From: Cladocopium goreaui
Lineage: Eukaryota; Sar; Dinophyceae; Suessiales; Symbiodiniaceae
Length of the DNA: 64,000 bases
Direction of reading: 5' to 3'
Assembly: GCA_947184155.2 (NCBI GenBank)
Contig: CAMXCT020001089.1
Coordinates: 1 to 64,000, forward strand
Position numbers and translations under genes: made by a program. The notes below the pieces were generated by a model, which had not been told where the DNA came from, searched no databases, and saw nothing but the letters and a program-made list of their open reading frames with translations. Shown here one piece after another: positions 23,260-32,757 of this stretch (the first letter of the stretch is position 1; each line of letters begins with the position of its first letter).

Positions 23260-26200
23260 CAAGTGCTTTCTCACCTTTGTCGGTACTGAAGAGCATGCTG
23301 AGCCGTTGTCATTTGCAGGAGGTACTGCCGTCACTGAATGCTTGACTGCTCATGCAAAACTTGTAGGTGCATTTTGGGTTTGCCGACTCCTTGATGTCCA
23401 TGGGAATGAGTTGCCGATGTCTCATGTCATGCAGGTTGGTCAACATGTCCAAGTATGCCTGTCGAGTGCCGGCTGTGGTGTCCCATTTGGTGTCCAGGTC
23501 TGCCATGATCTTGCATGTACGGTCCCACATGTCCCTTGTTTGCCTGATGTGGTCATGTCTCCGTCTCGGTCTGGTATGAACCCTACGGTGATGCCTGATC
23601 TTTGCCCTGAGGAGAAGAAGCGGGAATACGGGCCACTCCCTAAATTGCCCGGTGATGTGTCTGGGGAATGCGGGCCACTCCCTAAAATGCCCGTGGGTGC
23701 TCATCGAAATGCTGGCTTGCCTGCCCCCAACTTGCCTGAGGGTGCAGTGCATCAACCAGATGCAGAAAGTGTGGAAAATCAAAGGGTTGTTGATCCTACT
23801 GTCCCGTGGGCTCACCCATGTTTCTCGGTGCCAGCAGCCTCTCATGATGGAGTGCAAACATCCGTGCAAGTGCCTGTTGATGTTGGAATTTGCTCGATTG
23901 TTGGAGGTGTTGCTGATGTGTGGGGATCTGCTGATTCACTCCTTGGCTTGGACTCCAACCAGTTTCTGAACCTTTTGGTCCCGTGCATTGCTGACTCACA
24001 GCAATTGACCTCTTTGCGAGGCAGATTCATTCGTAGCACAGATCGCATGCAATTGCTTGGAAAACATCAGGATCTTTGGGCTGATGATGAAATTCGCTTC
24101 CATTTGCACTTGATTCAGCAAGCGTTTCAGGGTAAGCCTAAGGGAGATGGTGGTCATGGCTTGATCATAGTTGACCCTCTGGTTTCAGCTGCTTGGATTC
24201 AGAACCGTGCATTTGCGTGTGAACAATGGGCTGCTGCCCATCCTGAAGTGTGCTCACAGGCGATTCAGGTCATCATGGTGGTTCGTGTTGAACAGCACTG
24301 GATTCCAGTCCATTTTGTCCCCAATGGAAGGCATGTAAATGTGTTCACGTGGGATGCACCTGAGAACTCTCATGATGTTTTGAATGGCATGATTGAGAAG
24401 TTGGCGTTTCCTTGGGGATTTGGGACTTTCCTCATTCACAGACAGCAAAGAATGTTCTTTTCAAGCCGATTGTGTGGTGCCCTTGCAGTGCACTATGTCC
24501 GACATGTCCTGTTTGGAACCCAGCTGCCCGCCACCCAGAATGAGGCTATGGATTCACACAATTGGTTACGTGAGAAGTTTGTAGAATGCCTTAGCCAACA
24601 TACCCAGGTGATGCGCCCTTGGATTTGGGGCCAAGGAGATGATGAGGCCACGGAGAAGAGTTGGCCATCCCATGATTCCTCTCCTGCCAATACTGGTGGT
24701 GCTGCAGCCTCCTCAGCAGCTCCACCCAGGGTATATGACTCCAACAGGGTTCTTTCCTCTCACATGTGCATATCCCTTGACGACAGACTTGACCTGATGG
24801 CTCAACATGGCCGTGACATGGCTGATGATGAAATTCGCTTCCACTTGAATGTTTTGGTTGATCGTTACAATGAGCAACGCCTGACTGCCAACCGATTTCG
24901 TCCCTTTTTCATGGCTTTTGATTGCCTCAATTTCTGGAACTGGGATGAAACAGGCCATGTCCTTACTGAAAAGTGGTGTGTGTCGTTTCCACAGGTTCGA
25001 TCAGAAGGTCAACAGGTTGTTACGGTGATGCTGATTGATGACCATTGGATCCCTTTTTGGTTGGTTCCTGGGGGTAGGGTTTTGGTTGCTCACACCTTCA
25101 ATGACTGGCTTGATTGGGACATTGTTGAGGGCCGCATTCGATGGATGGGCTTGCACTTGGGATTTGAAGAGGTCGTCATCCACCGTATTCCTCAGGGATT
25201 GCCGGATCACAGATTGTGTGGCTCTCAGGCACTGTCCTTTCTTGCTCATGTTTTGCTTCAAGCTGACTTGCCTCAAGATTTGCGAGGGTTGGAAGACATG
25301 TTCACGGCTCAAAGGGCGTCATTTGTCCAAGAAATGTATGCGGATAGTGTGTGCCGATGCCCAGTGATTTGGGGAGCAGGTGGAAGTGGGGTGCTTATCA
25401 AATCCCTCTCAGAAGAGCTTCTTCGTCATGGAGTCCCGGCTCACCTCACTGAATCCAGAGCGTCCCAAGCGATTAAGGCCATTGGTTCTGATCAACTTTT
25501 GCAAGCGCTTCAGCACAAGCAACCATGGCGCCAATTGAAGGCGTTAGGGAACAACGTGAATTTCAAGTTTGTCTTGCCCTCTGAGCTGGCTGCTGTTGTT
25601 GAAAGCAACAAATCTAAGCCTGTTGGTAAGAAATCCGCAAAAGAAAAGGCGCCGCCAGGCGTACCAGCCCCGATTGAGATTGACCCTTCCAAACTGCAAG
25701 TGTTGGAAGGCACTTTCCGGGCGCAAGGCCAGGTGTTGCCTCAATTGAGCCCTCAGCAAATTGGCCCATTGAGCACTGGCTATGTGCTTATGAATCTTGC
25801 TGAAGCTGAACCGTATTTGACCTGTGGAAAGAAAGTGTCTCAAGAGCCTCTTGCGCTGGTGGTCTTTCACAGGCGTGATGTGTCCCTTCAATCAATGTTG
25901 TCGCAGCATCCATGCACGGTACCATGTCGATGCATGGTAGACAATGAACCGATCTTGGCCGAAGCCACTCTGGTACAGATTGGCACTGGATCAGTGGAGA
26001 AGTGGTCGGGCACTGACGTCATTGCAGTTGACTCTCCAGATGTTTGCACAATCAAGGTATCAGTTTTCAAGGATGAATTTGGTGAACCCTGGGAATCATT
26101 CAGCAAGGCTCCCATTCGTGGCATTGTTGGTCTTATCCCGGAACTCAAAAGATGTATGACTGAGGGATGTACATGTGCTGCTTGGCACAATGAAGAAGGA

Positions 26201-27313
26201 ATTCCTATCCGAGAGCCAATCCTTGACCTTTGGAAGCGCCAATTCTTGAAGTTCGGTTTCAAGCAGGTTGATGCTCTTCAGGCAGACTTCTTCTGTGTGT
26301 CAATGCGGGTGCCTTCATGCCTCTTGGACAAAATTCTCCAGCGCAGTGGTCACCTTGGTGTGTATGTAGAGCCCAGGACTGCGGATGGCAAAGAAGTCAT
26401 GAGTGAGTATATGGTCATCTGGATGCCGAAACACACTTTGCAGTCACTTCATCACACGAGGCAGACTAACCCGGCAGTGCTTGGACTTGCTCGGGTAGGG
26501 GATAGAAGAGGTCTCAGAGTACCAGCTGCTCAAGCGCAGCAGGTGCACAGTGTGGTTCGCCCAGATACGCTGTTTCTCCCTCAAGGTGCAAGGGTTCATT
26601 ACACGGCAGGGCCATTTCCTTTTGGACTGGATAGGCAAGGGATTTCAAAGGCCATGAAACAGGTTGGATGGGATTGCAAACCTCTCCAGCCTGCTGCGCC
26701 GCAGCCTGGAAGAGGAGCCATGTGGGTGCTTCAGGCTGTAGATCCGCCACCGAACTCCATTGTGTTGACTAGCCATGTGGAAGTTGTGATCTCAAAACAG
26801 AAGGGATCTGATCAGCCTGAACGTACCACTCTGTCAGTTCCAGTTGCTTCACCGGCTACTCTAGCTTTGTGTGGACAGCAGCAATCCAGTCGAGAAGATC
26901 CATGGATCAAACAGGACCCATGGGGATCGTATGCCCCCAGTTCCACTGCGCCAGTTGTGAATGCTCCTGCTGCCTCAGAGAGTCTTCAGCAAATGGAGAG
27001 TAGGATCCAACGTGCTGTGCTAGCCAAAATGCCACAGTCAATGGAAGATGATGTGCCTGACAGGCTCAGCACTTTGGAAAGCCAAGTGCATCACCTTCTT
27101 CACAAGCAAACGCAGATTGAAACTCAGTTTGGGGAATTTTCGGTTCAGCAGACTCAGCAGGTTGCCTCGCTTCAATCTCAGGTTCATGCGAATGCCCAGC
27201 AGATGCATGGCCAGCTTGAACAGCAGAACCAGAGCATGCAGGCGATGTTCGAGACGCAACTTGCACATATCAGAGGCTTGCTGGCTAAAAGGCCCCGCGA
27301 TGATGGAGAATGA
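23222..27313 (+). CDS. LINE ORF1 main part: ubiquitin-like region, two Ulp1-like protease domains, coiled coil
   Basis: 1363 codons; the first ATG (23417) falls inside the first domain, so it is probably translated as a fusion with the methyltransferase. Residues 10-85 resemble a ubiquitin-like fold. Two similar domains follow at about 285-455 and 535-715, each opening with ADDEIRFHL (duplicated DNA 741 bp apart). Each has His-Trp (EQHWIPVHF; DDHWIPFWL), an Asp (FTWD; FND), a Gln-containing turn (IHRQQ; IHRIPQ) and Cys-Gly (RLCGALAVHY; RLCGSQALSF). That His-Asp-Gln-Cys order is the Ulp1/C48 layout, so cysteine peptidases on ubiquitin- or SUMO-like substrates, or on the polyprotein itself, are inferred. 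Residues 975-1000 have a Cys-rich CMTEGCTCAAWH. The last 100 residues are a Gln-rich coiled coil ending KRPRDDGE, as in trimerising LINE ORF1 proteins. Confidence 0.75.
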   Translation: MIPREKELCLELDKCFLTFVGTEEHAEPLSFAGGTAVTECLTAHAKLVGAFWVCRLLDVHGNELPMSHVMQVGQHVQVCLSSAGCGVPFGVQVCHDLACTVPHVPCLPDVVMSPSRSGMNPTVMPDLCPEEKKREYGPLPKLPGDVSGECGPLPKMPVGAHRNAGLPAPNLPEGAVHQPDAESVENQRVVDPTVPWAHPCFSVPAASHDGVQTSVQVPVDVGICSIVGGVADVWGSADSLLGLDSNQFLNLLVPCIADSQQLTSLRGRFIRSTDRMQLLGKHQDLWADDEIRFHLHLIQQAFQGKPKGDGGHGLIIVDPLVSAAWIQNRAFACEQWAAAHPEVCSQAIQVIMVVRVEQHWIPVHFVPNGRHVNVFTWDAPENSHDVLNGMIEKLAFPWGFGTFLIHRQQRMFFSSRLCGALAVHYVRHVLFGTQLPATQNEAMDSHNWLREKFVECLSQHTQVMRPWIWGQGDDEATEKSWPSHDSSPANTGGAAASSAAPPRVYDSNRVLSSHMCISLDDRLDLMAQHGRDMADDEIRFHLNVLVDRYNEQRLTANRFRPFFMAFDCLNFWNWDETGHVLTEKWCVSFPQVRSEGQQVVTVMLIDDHWIPFWLVPGGRVLVAHTFNDWLDWDIVEGRIRWMGLHLGFEEVVIHRIPQGLPDHRLCGSQALSFLAHVLLQADLPQDLRGLEDMFTAQRASFVQEMYADSVCRCPVIWGAGGSGVLIKSLSEELLRHGVPAHLTESRASQAIKAIGSDQLLQALQHKQPWRQLKALGNNVNFKFVLPSELAAVVESNKSKPVGKKSAKEKAPPGVPAPIEIDPSKLQVLEGTFRAQGQVLPQLSPQQIGPLSTGYVLMNLAEAEPYLTCGKKVSQEPLALVVFHRRDVSLQSMLSQHPCTVPCRCMVDNEPILAEATLVQIGTGSVEKWSGTDVIAVDSPDVCTIKVSVFKDEFGEPWESFSKAPIRGIVGLIPELKRCMTEGCTCAAWHNEEGIPIREPILDLWKRQFLKFGFKQVDALQADFFCVSMRVPSCLLDKILQRSGHLGVYVEPRTADGKEVMSEYMVIWMPKHTLQSLHHTRQTNPAVLGLARVGDRRGLRVPAAQAQQVHSVVRPDTLFLPQGARVHYTAGPFPFGLDRQGISKAMKQVGWDCKPLQPAAPQPGRGAMWVLQAVDPPPNSIVLTSHVEVVISKQKGSDQPERTTLSVPVASPATLALCGQQQSSREDPWIKQDPWGSYAPSSTAPVVNAPAASESLQQMESRIQRAVLAKMPQSMEDDVPDRLSTLESQVHHLLHKQTQIETQFGEFSVQQTQQVASLQSQVHANAQQMHGQLEQQNQSMQAMFETQLAHIRGLLAKRPRDDGE
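23623..23696 (+). repeat. 36-bp in-frame duplication in ORF1
   Basis: GGGCCACTCCCTAAA with its context occurs twice, giving YGPLPKLP and CGPLPKMP in the proline-rich linker. Confidence 0.75.
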
Positions 27314-27367
27314 AGGTGTGGGCGTGGATGGTTGGATTGGGCACTGACTGCTTTTGTCCTGTGCTGG

Positions 27368-30300
27368 ATGTGGATTCAATGCCTTGTCACTGTCCTGGTG
27401 CCCAAATTTTTTCAGGGGTTCACAGCTGTGTGCTGTTTTACACATCGATGTGGCCGAAACCGATGTCAGTTCCCTTTGGCCCGTTTATGTGCTTTTCTTC
27501 TTTTGATTCGGATTGGGGAAGCATCTCACCCTGGTCCTGAAGACTCATGTTTCATTCTTGGGGTTGCTAACCCTACGGGGTTGCGAAGTAAGGCGCCTTA
27601 CGTCATGTCACAGATGGAGCATGGTGATGTTTGGGCTTTCAGTGAAACTCACTTGTGCACGAGAGGGTTGGCTTCCTTCAATGCTGGACTCAAATTCGCA
27701 GGTTCTGGGTTTCATCCGTTGGTTGGTGGACATCCTGTTCCCGTCTCCAAAAGCAATGCTGGGTGTTGGAAGGGTGTTGGGGTTCTTGCAAAGACTCCTG
27801 TTCGTAAGATTCCTCATGATTGGCCCATGGAAATCCAGCAATCCAGTCGAGCCCTAGCAGTCACTACCTTGGTTGATGATGTCTGGTTGACTGGAGGAGT
27901 GGTTTATGGTGAGCCTGAAAGCCATCTTTACCCTGATCGACTTCGACATACAGAAGCCTTGTTGCATGCGGTCGTGAGTACAGTTTGTTTTCTCTCGGTT
28001 GGGCCCAGATTTGTTGCTGGTGATTGGAATGTTAACTTTGGCGAGCTTCCTGCCTTTGATTTACTTGCGCAAGCCGGGTTTAAGGATCTCCAAGACTTGG
28101 CTGAAGAACGATGGGGACTTGCCCCCCAACCAACGTGCAAACACCGTACCCGCAAAGATTTTTGTTTCATCTCGCCAGAGCTTCAGGCCTTGCTGTTGAA
28201 TGTCTCTGTGTTGAGTGATGTGTGGCCTGACCATGCAGTGTTGCAAGGGCACTTTGCCCGCTTGAGAACATCGGTTCCACGTGATTTTTGGAGAGTTCCA
28301 GGTCCGTTTCCATGGCCTAAGCCGTGGGAAATTTCTCCTGATGCATGGACATCATTGCCTGGTGATCCCTCCGAGAAGTATGCTGCCCTTTGGAACATGG
28401 TTGAAAAAGCTGCCTCAGATGCGCTGCCGTTTTGTCCTGGAAAACAAGTCAAGGGTCGTGCTCAGACCATTGCCCCAAAAACTAGACGTGTTGGCCGATG
28501 TCCACCGTTGAAGGTCGGGAGAACGGGTGACTTTTCCCCACAATTTTTTGGTGCGTCATTCCGACATGCTCAATGGATCCGGCAAGTTCGCAGAATCCAG
28601 GCTTTTCTGCGTCATGTGCAGGTTCGGGGAGCTGACTCCCCTTATGCCCATCAAGTCTGGAATGCGATCCTGATGGCTAAGGGATTTGTTGGAGGTTTTG
28701 CGGCCTGGTGGGACACTTTAGTGACCAAAACGTATGGGGCACCATCCAAGATCCCGTGGGAACCACCTGACCTCTGTGGAGCTACGAGTATTTTTGAAAC
28801 CATGGTCATTGAAGTCAGGGCGCTTGAGCATGCCCTCAAATCCACTTCACGGCAATATGCTCGGCTGCGCAGAGCATGTAAGCCCAATGTTTTGTTTCGT
28901 GACCTGAAAGAACCTCCTCCCCAGGGGGTTGATTTTCTGCTCAAACCGCTGAAGACGAAGGTTCTTGAAGTTTGTGATCATGACTGCTCTTTGATTGTTG
29001 ACCACCCGCAGGAATGGGATCATCATTGTCCGATCTTTTGCAATGGGGTGCAGTTGGATGTGATTCATGTTGACCATGACTGTGTCTGGGTGTCTGATGT
29101 TTCGGGAGTTCAGCCTGGCCAGGTGGTTGTCCAACTCCAGAGAACAGGTACCAAACAGGATCTCTGCAGGGCATTCATGGAAGAATGGAGCTCCCGATGG
29201 GATCGACACAAGAATGTTCCACCTGACCGCTGGGATATAATACTTTCTTTTGCTCGGCAGCATTTGCCCAGATGTACTATGTCTTGGCCAATGATTGATC
29301 CCAGTGCATTGGCGAATATCATTGCACACAAGAAGTCGACGTCTGCTTCTGGGTTAGATGGTGTGTCTTTGGCTGATTTGCGCTCGATGCCTGAGAGTGT
29401 TTTGCAAAATTTTTGCTCCATTTTTGCAGAAGCGGAAGCCACTGGAAACTGGCCGTCTCAATTGCTTGATGGCAAAGTTGTGGGTCTTGCAAAGAATGAT
29501 TGTCCTAGTGGGGTTATGGACTACCGACCAATCACCATTTTGGGCCTTTTGTATCGTTGCTGGGGGTCGTTCCATGCGAAACAAGCAAGTCGCCAGTTGG
29601 AAGCCATCTTGCCTGACACTTTGTTTGGATCGCGTCCAGCTAGATATGCTGGCCAGGTTTGGGCCCAATTGCTTTGGGTTGTTGAACATGCGACTGCCAG
29701 CCAGATTGCTCTTTCGGGGGTCTTTGCGGACATTCAGAAAGCTTTCAATTGTCTCCCGAGGCTGGTGATTTTTGAAGCCGCGGCAATTTTGGGGGTGCCT
29801 ATGGCTGTCCTTACAGCCTGGGCAGGAGCGTTGTCTCAGCTTGGTCGTAGGTTTCAGTTGGGCGATTTCCTCTCACCACCGGTTTTTAGCTCCACTGGTA
29901 TGCCTGAAGGCGATGGATTGTCGTGCCTGGGAATGGTTATCATTGATGTGCTATTTCACTTGTGGCATGGTTTTTTCTTTCCGCTTTGCCAACCTGTCTC
30001 CTATGTTGATGATTGGACTCTGGTAACCACAAATCCCTCGGTCATGGATGCCCTTTTTAGGTGTTTGCAATCTTTCACTGATGCAATTGACCTGCAAATT
30101 GATGGCAAAAAGACGAGCATGTGGTCCGTTTGTTCTCAGGGACGCCAGATCCTGCAAGAGGCTGGTTTTGTTGTTGTCACACAGTGTCGGTCTCTGGGTG
30201 CTCACATTCAGCTCTCACGGAAGCATACGAACTCCACACAAATGCAGAGGGTCCGGACCCTGCAGGGGATTTGGCCTAAGCTTAGGTTGTCTTCTACGCC

Positions 30301-32359
30301 GTATAGGTATAAGGTGCATGCTGTCCGTGCAGCAGCCTGGCCGAAAGGGTTGCATGCCATCCCAGCCACCACCATTGCCAATAGCACGTTTAAGACCCTG
30401 AGAGCAGGTGCAATGAAAGGATTGGATGCAGAAGGGGCGGGGGTGAGCTCACATGTTCATCTTGGTCTCATTGAACTACCTGAAACAGATCCGCAGTTTT
30501 GGACAATTTTACAAACGTTTAGAATGGTGCGTGATTGCGGCATTCCTGATGTTGTATGTCCGGTGCTTCAGACAGTTGCAGCAGGCGATGATCGATTTCC
30601 AAGAAATGGAATTACCACCACCTTGCTTACTCGCATCCACACCTTAGGCTGGAGGGTTGAAGGTGACGGGCTGGTGGATGACTCTGGCTGGTTTTCCCTT
30701 TTTGAGGTCTCCATTGAAGAGTTGAAGTGGAGGATGGAATATGCCTGGTTGAGAGTGGTTTCCTCCAGGGTGGCTCATCGCCCTGGTTTGGCAGATCTTG
30801 GCCGTGCAGATCCCAAAAAGACTCGCAAGTGGCTCCAGTCGTTGTCCAATTCAGACCAAGCCTGCTGCAGGAAGCTCCTCAATGGGGCTCATATAACCCA
30901 AGACGGTAAGCACCATTGCCAAGAATGTGATTCCGATGTCTGTAGCTTTTGCCACTCCAGTGACTCGCGGTTTCATAGGTTTTGGTTGTGCCCACATTTT
31001 GATGAGCATCGTCAAGGGATTTGTTCCGACCTTCATGATGCACTTCCCAGTTTGCCTGAGTGCATGGTTTCGTATGGTTGGGCCCTCAGACCTAGCACAT
31101 TTCATGAGTGGTATGCCTACCTTGCGAGTGTCCCTGAGCAGACCATTCCGGTCATTCCGATGAACTCGCCAGACGTCATGCACTTGTTCACAGATGGGAG
31201 TTGTGCCAACCCACAATATCCTGATTGTAGGTTTGCTGCCTGGTCGGTTGTGATTGCTGATCCTCTGATGGAGTCAGCTGCTTTGATTCTTGATTGTGGA
31301 GTCTTGCCCGGATTACGCCAGACGTCTGTCCGAGCAGAGTTGTACGGGGTTTGTCGAGCCATAAGGTTTGCTGCGGTCCATGCGCAGTCTATCCATATTT
31401 GGTCAGATTGCCTGTCAGTCGTGTCCCGCCTGAATCGTCTGTTGTTAGGAGGTAGAGTTCGCCCGAACTCACCGAATGCAGACCTGTGGAGACGAATTGC
31501 AGATGATCTCAAGTCCCTTGGTTCCCATCGTGTCCAAATCACTAAGGTTGCAGCACACAGGGATGTTCAGCATGCCAGCACGCCGTTTGAAGAGTGGTGT
31601 TTTTTGCATAATCATTTCTCTGACCAAGTAGCAGGCAGGGCTAACTTGCATAGGCCAGAAGGGTTTTGGAGACTCCTTTCATGCCATGTCAGTGCGTGTC
31701 TGAAGTGTGATCAGTGGAGTGCTGAAGTTCAGAGGGTTCTTCTTCGTGTCAGTCAGCATGTCTTGAGAAATGAAAGCGTAGCTGTCCACGAACCTGATGT
31801 TTTGCCTGAGGGCCCTACGCCTACATGGAAGACACTGCTGCCGCTTGCACAACTGCCACGTGGAGCTTTGCGTTGGTATGGTGATGAAATTGTGCGTTCA
31901 ATCGTCAGCTGGTGGTGGAGTACTCTATTTGATTCAGTTGAGCCGGTGCAATGGATTTCACATCTGCAGCTGTTCATTGACTTTACCAGCTCCACTGGCC
32001 TTGTGGGGCCTGTCAAGTTTCATGGTTGGAAAGAAGGGTCGAATGTTCCTTTGTTTGGGCTTGTGCAGCCTTCTTTTAAACAGAGGACGAAGTGGTTCAT
32101 CAAAGTCGTGAAAGAAGTGATGCGTCACATGCAGCTCCCTTTTGAGTCTGCGTATTGCAAGCCAGCTAGCGTCATGATCTCAATGTTTGTTGGCTGTGTT
32201 GCTGTCCCGTGGCCGCGTTCTCGGCTCCATGCGGTGGATAGGTGGCTCAGGCAGTTTACAGATCAACCATTCCGGAGACAGAGTAAGGCCATTGATACTC
32301 TTCCGGTTGCCAAGAGAAATGACGCTTTTCCTTTCATTCCATTCACATCGTGTCAGTGA
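27368..32359 (+). CDS. LINE ORF2: 2A-like motif, APE endonuclease, reverse transcriptase, zinc motif, RNase H
   Basis: First in-frame ATG 27368 (1663 residues), 54 bp after the ORF1 stop and in the same frame. Residues 44-57 read LLLIRIGEASHPGP, a 2A-like motif with His for the usual Asn. The endonuclease follows (about 62-300): GVANPTGLRSK, SETHL with catalytic Glu, VAGDWNVNFG, and VWPDHAVL. RT (about 645-990): DYRPITILG, FADIQKAFNCL (motif A), GMPEGDGLSC (motif B), SYVDDWTLV (motif C). A zinc-type CQECDSDVCSFC with later His and Cys lies near 1184-1210. RNase H (about 1274-1418): LFTDGSC, RAELYGV, IWSDC and VAAHRDV supply the D-E-D-(H)D set. All key residues are present and the frame is open. 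Role: target-primed reverse transcription of the element. Confidence 0.95.
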   Translation: MWIQCLVTVLVPKFFQGFTAVCCFTHRCGRNRCQFPLARLCAFLLLIRIGEASHPGPEDSCFILGVANPTGLRSKAPYVMSQMEHGDVWAFSETHLCTRGLASFNAGLKFAGSGFHPLVGGHPVPVSKSNAGCWKGVGVLAKTPVRKIPHDWPMEIQQSSRALAVTTLVDDVWLTGGVVYGEPESHLYPDRLRHTEALLHAVVSTVCFLSVGPRFVAGDWNVNFGELPAFDLLAQAGFKDLQDLAEERWGLAPQPTCKHRTRKDFCFISPELQALLLNVSVLSDVWPDHAVLQGHFARLRTSVPRDFWRVPGPFPWPKPWEISPDAWTSLPGDPSEKYAALWNMVEKAASDALPFCPGKQVKGRAQTIAPKTRRVGRCPPLKVGRTGDFSPQFFGASFRHAQWIRQVRRIQAFLRHVQVRGADSPYAHQVWNAILMAKGFVGGFAAWWDTLVTKTYGAPSKIPWEPPDLCGATSIFETMVIEVRALEHALKSTSRQYARLRRACKPNVLFRDLKEPPPQGVDFLLKPLKTKVLEVCDHDCSLIVDHPQEWDHHCPIFCNGVQLDVIHVDHDCVWVSDVSGVQPGQVVVQLQRTGTKQDLCRAFMEEWSSRWDRHKNVPPDRWDIILSFARQHLPRCTMSWPMIDPSALANIIAHKKSTSASGLDGVSLADLRSMPESVLQNFCSIFAEAEATGNWPSQLLDGKVVGLAKNDCPSGVMDYRPITILGLLYRCWGSFHAKQASRQLEAILPDTLFGSRPARYAGQVWAQLLWVVEHATASQIALSGVFADIQKAFNCLPRLVIFEAAAILGVPMAVLTAWAGALSQLGRRFQLGDFLSPPVFSSTGMPEGDGLSCLGMVIIDVLFHLWHGFFFPLCQPVSYVDDWTLVTTNPSVMDALFRCLQSFTDAIDLQIDGKKTSMWSVCSQGRQILQEAGFVVVTQCRSLGAHIQLSRKHTNSTQMQRVRTLQGIWPKLRLSSTPYRYKVHAVRAAAWPKGLHAIPATTIANSTFKTLRAGAMKGLDAEGAGVSSHVHLGLIELPETDPQFWTILQTFRMVRDCGIPDVVCPVLQTVAAGDDRFPRNGITTTLLTRIHTLGWRVEGDGLVDDSGWFSLFEVSIEELKWRMEYAWLRVVSSRVAHRPGLADLGRADPKKTRKWLQSLSNSDQACCRKLLNGAHITQDGKHHCQECDSDVCSFCHSSDSRFHRFWLCPHFDEHRQGICSDLHDALPSLPECMVSYGWALRPSTFHEWYAYLASVPEQTIPVIPMNSPDVMHLFTDGSCANPQYPDCRFAAWSVVIADPLMESAALILDCGVLPGLRQTSVRAELYGVCRAIRFAAVHAQSIHIWSDCLSVVSRLNRLLLGGRVRPNSPNADLWRRIADDLKSLGSHRVQITKVAAHRDVQHASTPFEEWCFLHNHFSDQVAGRANLHRPEGFWRLLSCHVSACLKCDQWSAEVQRVLLRVSQHVLRNESVAVHEPDVLPEGPTPTWKTLLPLAQLPRGALRWYGDEIVRSIVSWWWSTLFDSVEPVQWISHLQLFIDFTSSTGLVGPVKFHGWKEGSNVPLFGLVQPSFKQRTKWFIKVVKEVMRHMQLPFESAYCKPASVMISMFVGCVAVPWPRSRLHAVDRWLRQFTDQPFRRQSKAIDTLPVAKRNDAFPFIPFTSCQ
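27497..27538 (+). other. 2A-like peptide motif at the start of ORF2
   Basis: Encodes a hydrophobic run followed by GEASHPGP immediately before the endonuclease. It aligns without gaps to LLILAGDVELNPGP in the element at 50951-58740. Because Asn before PGP is His, skipping may be weak or absent. Confidence 0.6.
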
Positions 32360-32419
32360 GGCGCCTGAAAGTGGGCTGCTGTCGATTACTACAGCAGCGC
32401 GAAATGGAAATGGGAGAAA
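32360..32419 (+). promoter_or_regulatory. LINE 3' UTR with stem-loop and short tail
   Basis: GCTGCTGT (32375-32382) and ACAGCAGC (32391-32398) form a perfect 8-bp stem with an 8-base loop. A purine tail with GAAATG repeats follows to the target-site duplication. Such 3' stem-loops are recognised by the RT in some LINEs; here this is inferred. Confidence 0.65.
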
Positions 32420-32525
32420 TGGTGGTTTGGAACATGGCTTTTATGACTTTCCATTCAGTTGGGAATGCCATCATCCCAACTGACGAACTCATATTTTTCA
32501 GAGGGGTAGGTATACCACCAACCAG
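32420..32525. mobile_element. Right part of the MITE family A copy split by the LINE
   Basis: Begins with the duplicated TGGTGGTTTGGAACA and ends CCACCAACCAG; internal GACGAACTCATATTTTTCA matches the family. Confidence 0.9.
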
Positions 32526-32636
32526 TATAGGTAGAATATCCAAAAATGGTTTATGAGTGGTTATACTTAGGAAATCCAAGGATCTTTTGTTTGTTTTTAT
32601 GCCTTGGAAGAATGGTTCTCTATATTTAGCTATTTG

Positions 32637-32757
32637 GAGGTTTCCGTTTTGTCATAGGGGTACCCCTGTTCATCATCCATTTTCGATTGGGATGTTCCGT
32701 GAAATCAACAATCCAGCGATAAAGGGGCACCACCATGACTTAGGAAACCTCCATACA
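32637..32757. mobile_element. Short TIR element, family D
   Basis: GGAGGTTTCC at the left and GGAAACCTCC at the right are inverted complements; GGGGTACCCCTGTTCATCAT lies inside. Related pieces occur near 6695, 40388, 44873 and 59400. Confidence 0.65.

Larger units (their letters stand above)
21561..32419 (+). mobile_element. LINE (non-LTR retrotransposon) with methyltransferase and protease-like domains
   Basis: Flanked by the 15-bp direct repeat TGGTGGTTTGGAACA (21546-21560 and 32420-32434), which lies inside an otherwise normal MITE, so the borders are firm. The 10,859-bp body reads: methyltransferase, ubiquitin-like region, two protease-like domains, coiled coil, then an endonuclease-RT-RNase H ORF. 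The 3' UTR is only 60 bp and ends with a GAAATGGAAATGGGAGAAA tail rather than poly(A). Both large frames are open, but the first coding part has two apparent frameshifts, so this copy may be recently dead. Whether the 5' end is complete is unknown. Confidence 0.92.
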
